From assembly GCF_025567415.1 (NCBI RefSeq), contig NZ_JAOQJV010000026.1, forward strand, positions 1 to 22,603: a stretch of 22,603 nt of DNA, in the 5' to 3' direction. Shown one piece after another: positions 22,526 to 22,603 of this stretch; the first letter of the stretch is position 1, and each line of letters opens with the position of its first letter. The position numbers were made by a program, and so were the translations under genes. A model generated the notes under the pieces. It saw only the letters and a program-made list of their open reading frames with translations. It was not told the origin of the DNA and did not search any database. The stretch comes from Claveliimonas ammoniilytica. Lineage in GTDB: Bacteria; Bacillota; Clostridia; Lachnospirales; Lachnospiraceae.

Positions 22526-22603
22526 TTATAGGTTTTCTAAGCCGTCCGCCAGCCTTGACATGAACCTCAGGTAATGCGTAGGGTAATCACCCCGACGGCG
22601 AAG
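22526..22603 (-). CDS. C-terminal fragment of an unidentified protein (5' end outside window)
   Basis: On the minus strand a frame is open from the window edge to a TAA (complement of 22526-22528), giving 25 residues ending THYLRFMSRLADGLENL. Arginine codons CGC, CGT and CGG and a GC-rich composition differ from the neighbouring genes, which prefer AGA. I cannot name the family. Together with the long inverted repeat next to it, a mobile-element protein is possible. A short plus-strand frame from 22575 is also open but has no ribosome site. Confidence 0.35.
   Translation of the reverse strand, partial: LRRRGDYPTHYLRFMSRLADGLENL

Noticed and set aside
1..22603. CRISPR array, rRNA, toxin-antitoxin or phage module
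   Set aside because: No regularly spaced repeats, rRNA sequence, paired toxin-antitoxin genes or structural phage genes were found on either strand.

Overview
The window looks like a chromosomal segment of a low-to-mid GC Clostridia, most likely a Lachnospiraceae gut commensal (the Blautia/Dorea/Mediterraneibacter neighbourhood is an inference from memory of gene order and protein style, not a search). Supporting signs are AGGAGG-type ribosome binding sites almost everywhere, the ylxM-ffh-rpsP-khpA-rimM-trmD-rplS-(lepB)-rbgA-(lepB)-rnhB-yraN order typical of Firmicutes, an N-terminally extended RNase HII, an archaeal/fungal-type Asd, and a tiny Cys/Gly-rich protein of a kind common in Lachnospiraceae. 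A run of N from 13844 to 14134 shows that this is a scaffolded draft assembly, and both ends cut through unidentified coding fragments.

Region 1 (about 1-6520, visibly more AT-rich) is a sugar or polyol utilisation operon. It holds a PRD-domain regulator, a complete galactitol-type phosphotransferase system (IIA, IIB, IIC), a small two-helix membrane protein, a class II aldolase-like protein, and an L-ribulose-5-phosphate 4-epimerase with all of its metal and catalytic residues. The operon ends at a clear intrinsic terminator. No kinase, isomerase or dehydrogenase is present, so the substrate cannot be read from the locus.

Region 2 (6509-7712) is a short minus-strand cluster: a Cys/Gly-rich 88-residue protein with an internal duplication, followed by two overlapping genes of unknown function. 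It diverges from region 3 across a compact intergenic stretch carrying a good promoter on each strand.

Region 3 (7667-16942) is a housekeeping superoperon for translation and protein export. It contains the SRP genes ylxM and ffh, ribosomal proteins S16 and L19, the RNA-binding protein KhpA, the ribosome and tRNA maturation factors RimM, TrmD and RbgA, two type I signal peptidases flanking rbgA, RNase HII, YraN, a laccase-domain (YfiH/PgeF) protein and an MscS channel. Hairpins before rimM and rplS suggest internal control points.

Region 4 (16950-19110) has a tRNA-Thr(CGU) with its own promoter and terminator, a small unknown protein, and a minus-strand ABC importer pair (ATPase and permease) without a substrate-binding protein. 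Region 5 (19035-22490) has queH (queuosine biosynthesis), then argH and asd as a likely two-gene unit behind an extended -10 promoter with an ArgR-box-like palindrome at the predicted start. It ends in a long inverted repeat with a T-run. The last 78 bases read as the C-terminus of an unidentified minus-strand protein.

I see no clear new defence or mobile system. The parts most worth a second look are the PTS/aldolase/epimerase locus with its missing step, the duplicated Cys/Gly-rich protein, the paired signal peptidases, the argH-asd pairing, and the structured right edge.
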